From positions 1 through 41,136 of the forward strand of contig CAMHUU010000024.1 in NCBI GenBank assembly GCA_946188395.1: 41,136 bases of DNA, in the 5' to 3' direction. Source of the DNA: an uncultured Prevotellaceae bacterium. Its GTDB lineage: Bacteria > Bacteroidota > Bacteroidia > Bacteroidales > Bacteroidaceae. Of the stretch, positions 41,083 through 41,136 are shown piece after piece. Positions within the stretch are counted from its first letter, which is position 1. Every line of letters begins with the position of its first letter. Made by a program: the position numbers and the translations under genes. Below the pieces are notes generated by a model. That model saw nothing but the letters and a program-made list of their open reading frames with translations, ran no database searches and was not told where the DNA came from.

Positions 41083-41136
41083 ATGATTATGCGCGCAAGG
41101 TACTACTTATTGACGTTGTTATCAGTGCTTTCGCTG
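41083..41136 (+). CDS. Start of a secreted protein, cut by window edge
   Basis: Only 18 codons are visible, MIMRARYYLLTLLSVLSL, which look like the positive and hydrophobic parts of a signal peptide. ATG 41089 is an alternative start. The promoter 37 nt upstream supports a real gene. Nothing more can be said. Confidence 0.55.
   Translation, partial: MIMRARYYLLTLLSVLSL

Overview
The window looks like a chromosomal segment of a Bacteroidales bacterium, most likely Prevotella or a close relative. The reasons are: nearly every 5' region carries the Bacteroidetes promoter pattern TTTG-N19/20-TAnnTTTG, often only 7-10 nt before the start codon; there are many lipoproteins and a DUF4421-type outer-membrane protein; and the L-arabinose operon has the Bacteroides arrangement with a Nudix-family AraR regulator. 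There are no rRNA or tRNA genes, CRISPR arrays or complete insertion sequences.

Layout. 1-2665 (-) is valS, cut at its C-terminus by the window edge; it is divergent from mazG, a lipoprotein gene and rnz (2757-5164, +). 5187-8562 (+) is an operon with a small sorting-domain-like secreted protein, an L,D-transpeptidase, an ECF sigma factor, a probable anti-sigma protein and a small periplasmic protein. Convergent to it is nth-ribE (-), preceded by an approximately 200-nt structured RNA with its own promoter and U-run (9824-10022, -). A sugar kinase (araB-like, -) and a TPR/SpoIIE phosphatase (+) follow. 14345-20276 (-) is the arabinose operon galM, sodium/sugar symporter, araR, araD, araA. 20497-21711 (+) is ilvC with a structured leader. 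21827-25181 (+) is a tightly overlapping set of NSS transporter, porin and suhB. 25165-31593 (-) is pepP, C1 peptidase, recJ, recQ. 31790-35930 (+) holds truA, a DMT transporter, trpS and a DUF4421 protein. From 36000 on the window becomes accessory in character: a TPR lipoprotein regulator with a base-composition break, short secreted proteins, a truncated surface-protein remnant, a RAYT transposase fragment with REP-like elements, three related lipoproteins, and the start of another secreted protein.

The most striking signal is not a gene. About a dozen gene junctions carry short tandem repeats whose unit is 7 bp (once 8 bp, once 21 bp). The unit sequence differs from place to place while the period stays the same. 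They fill the gaps between stop and start codons in the ara, ribE-nth and recJ-recQ operons, often supply the stop codon, sit in the promoter regions of trpS and truA, and also lie in frame inside the SpoIIE phosphatase, suhB and the N-terminus of recQ. A second notable signal is a REP/RAYT remnant that supplies the stop codon of one truncated gene and the apparent start codon of a downstream lipoprotein.

All functional calls come from reading the sequence and from family knowledge; no database search was possible.
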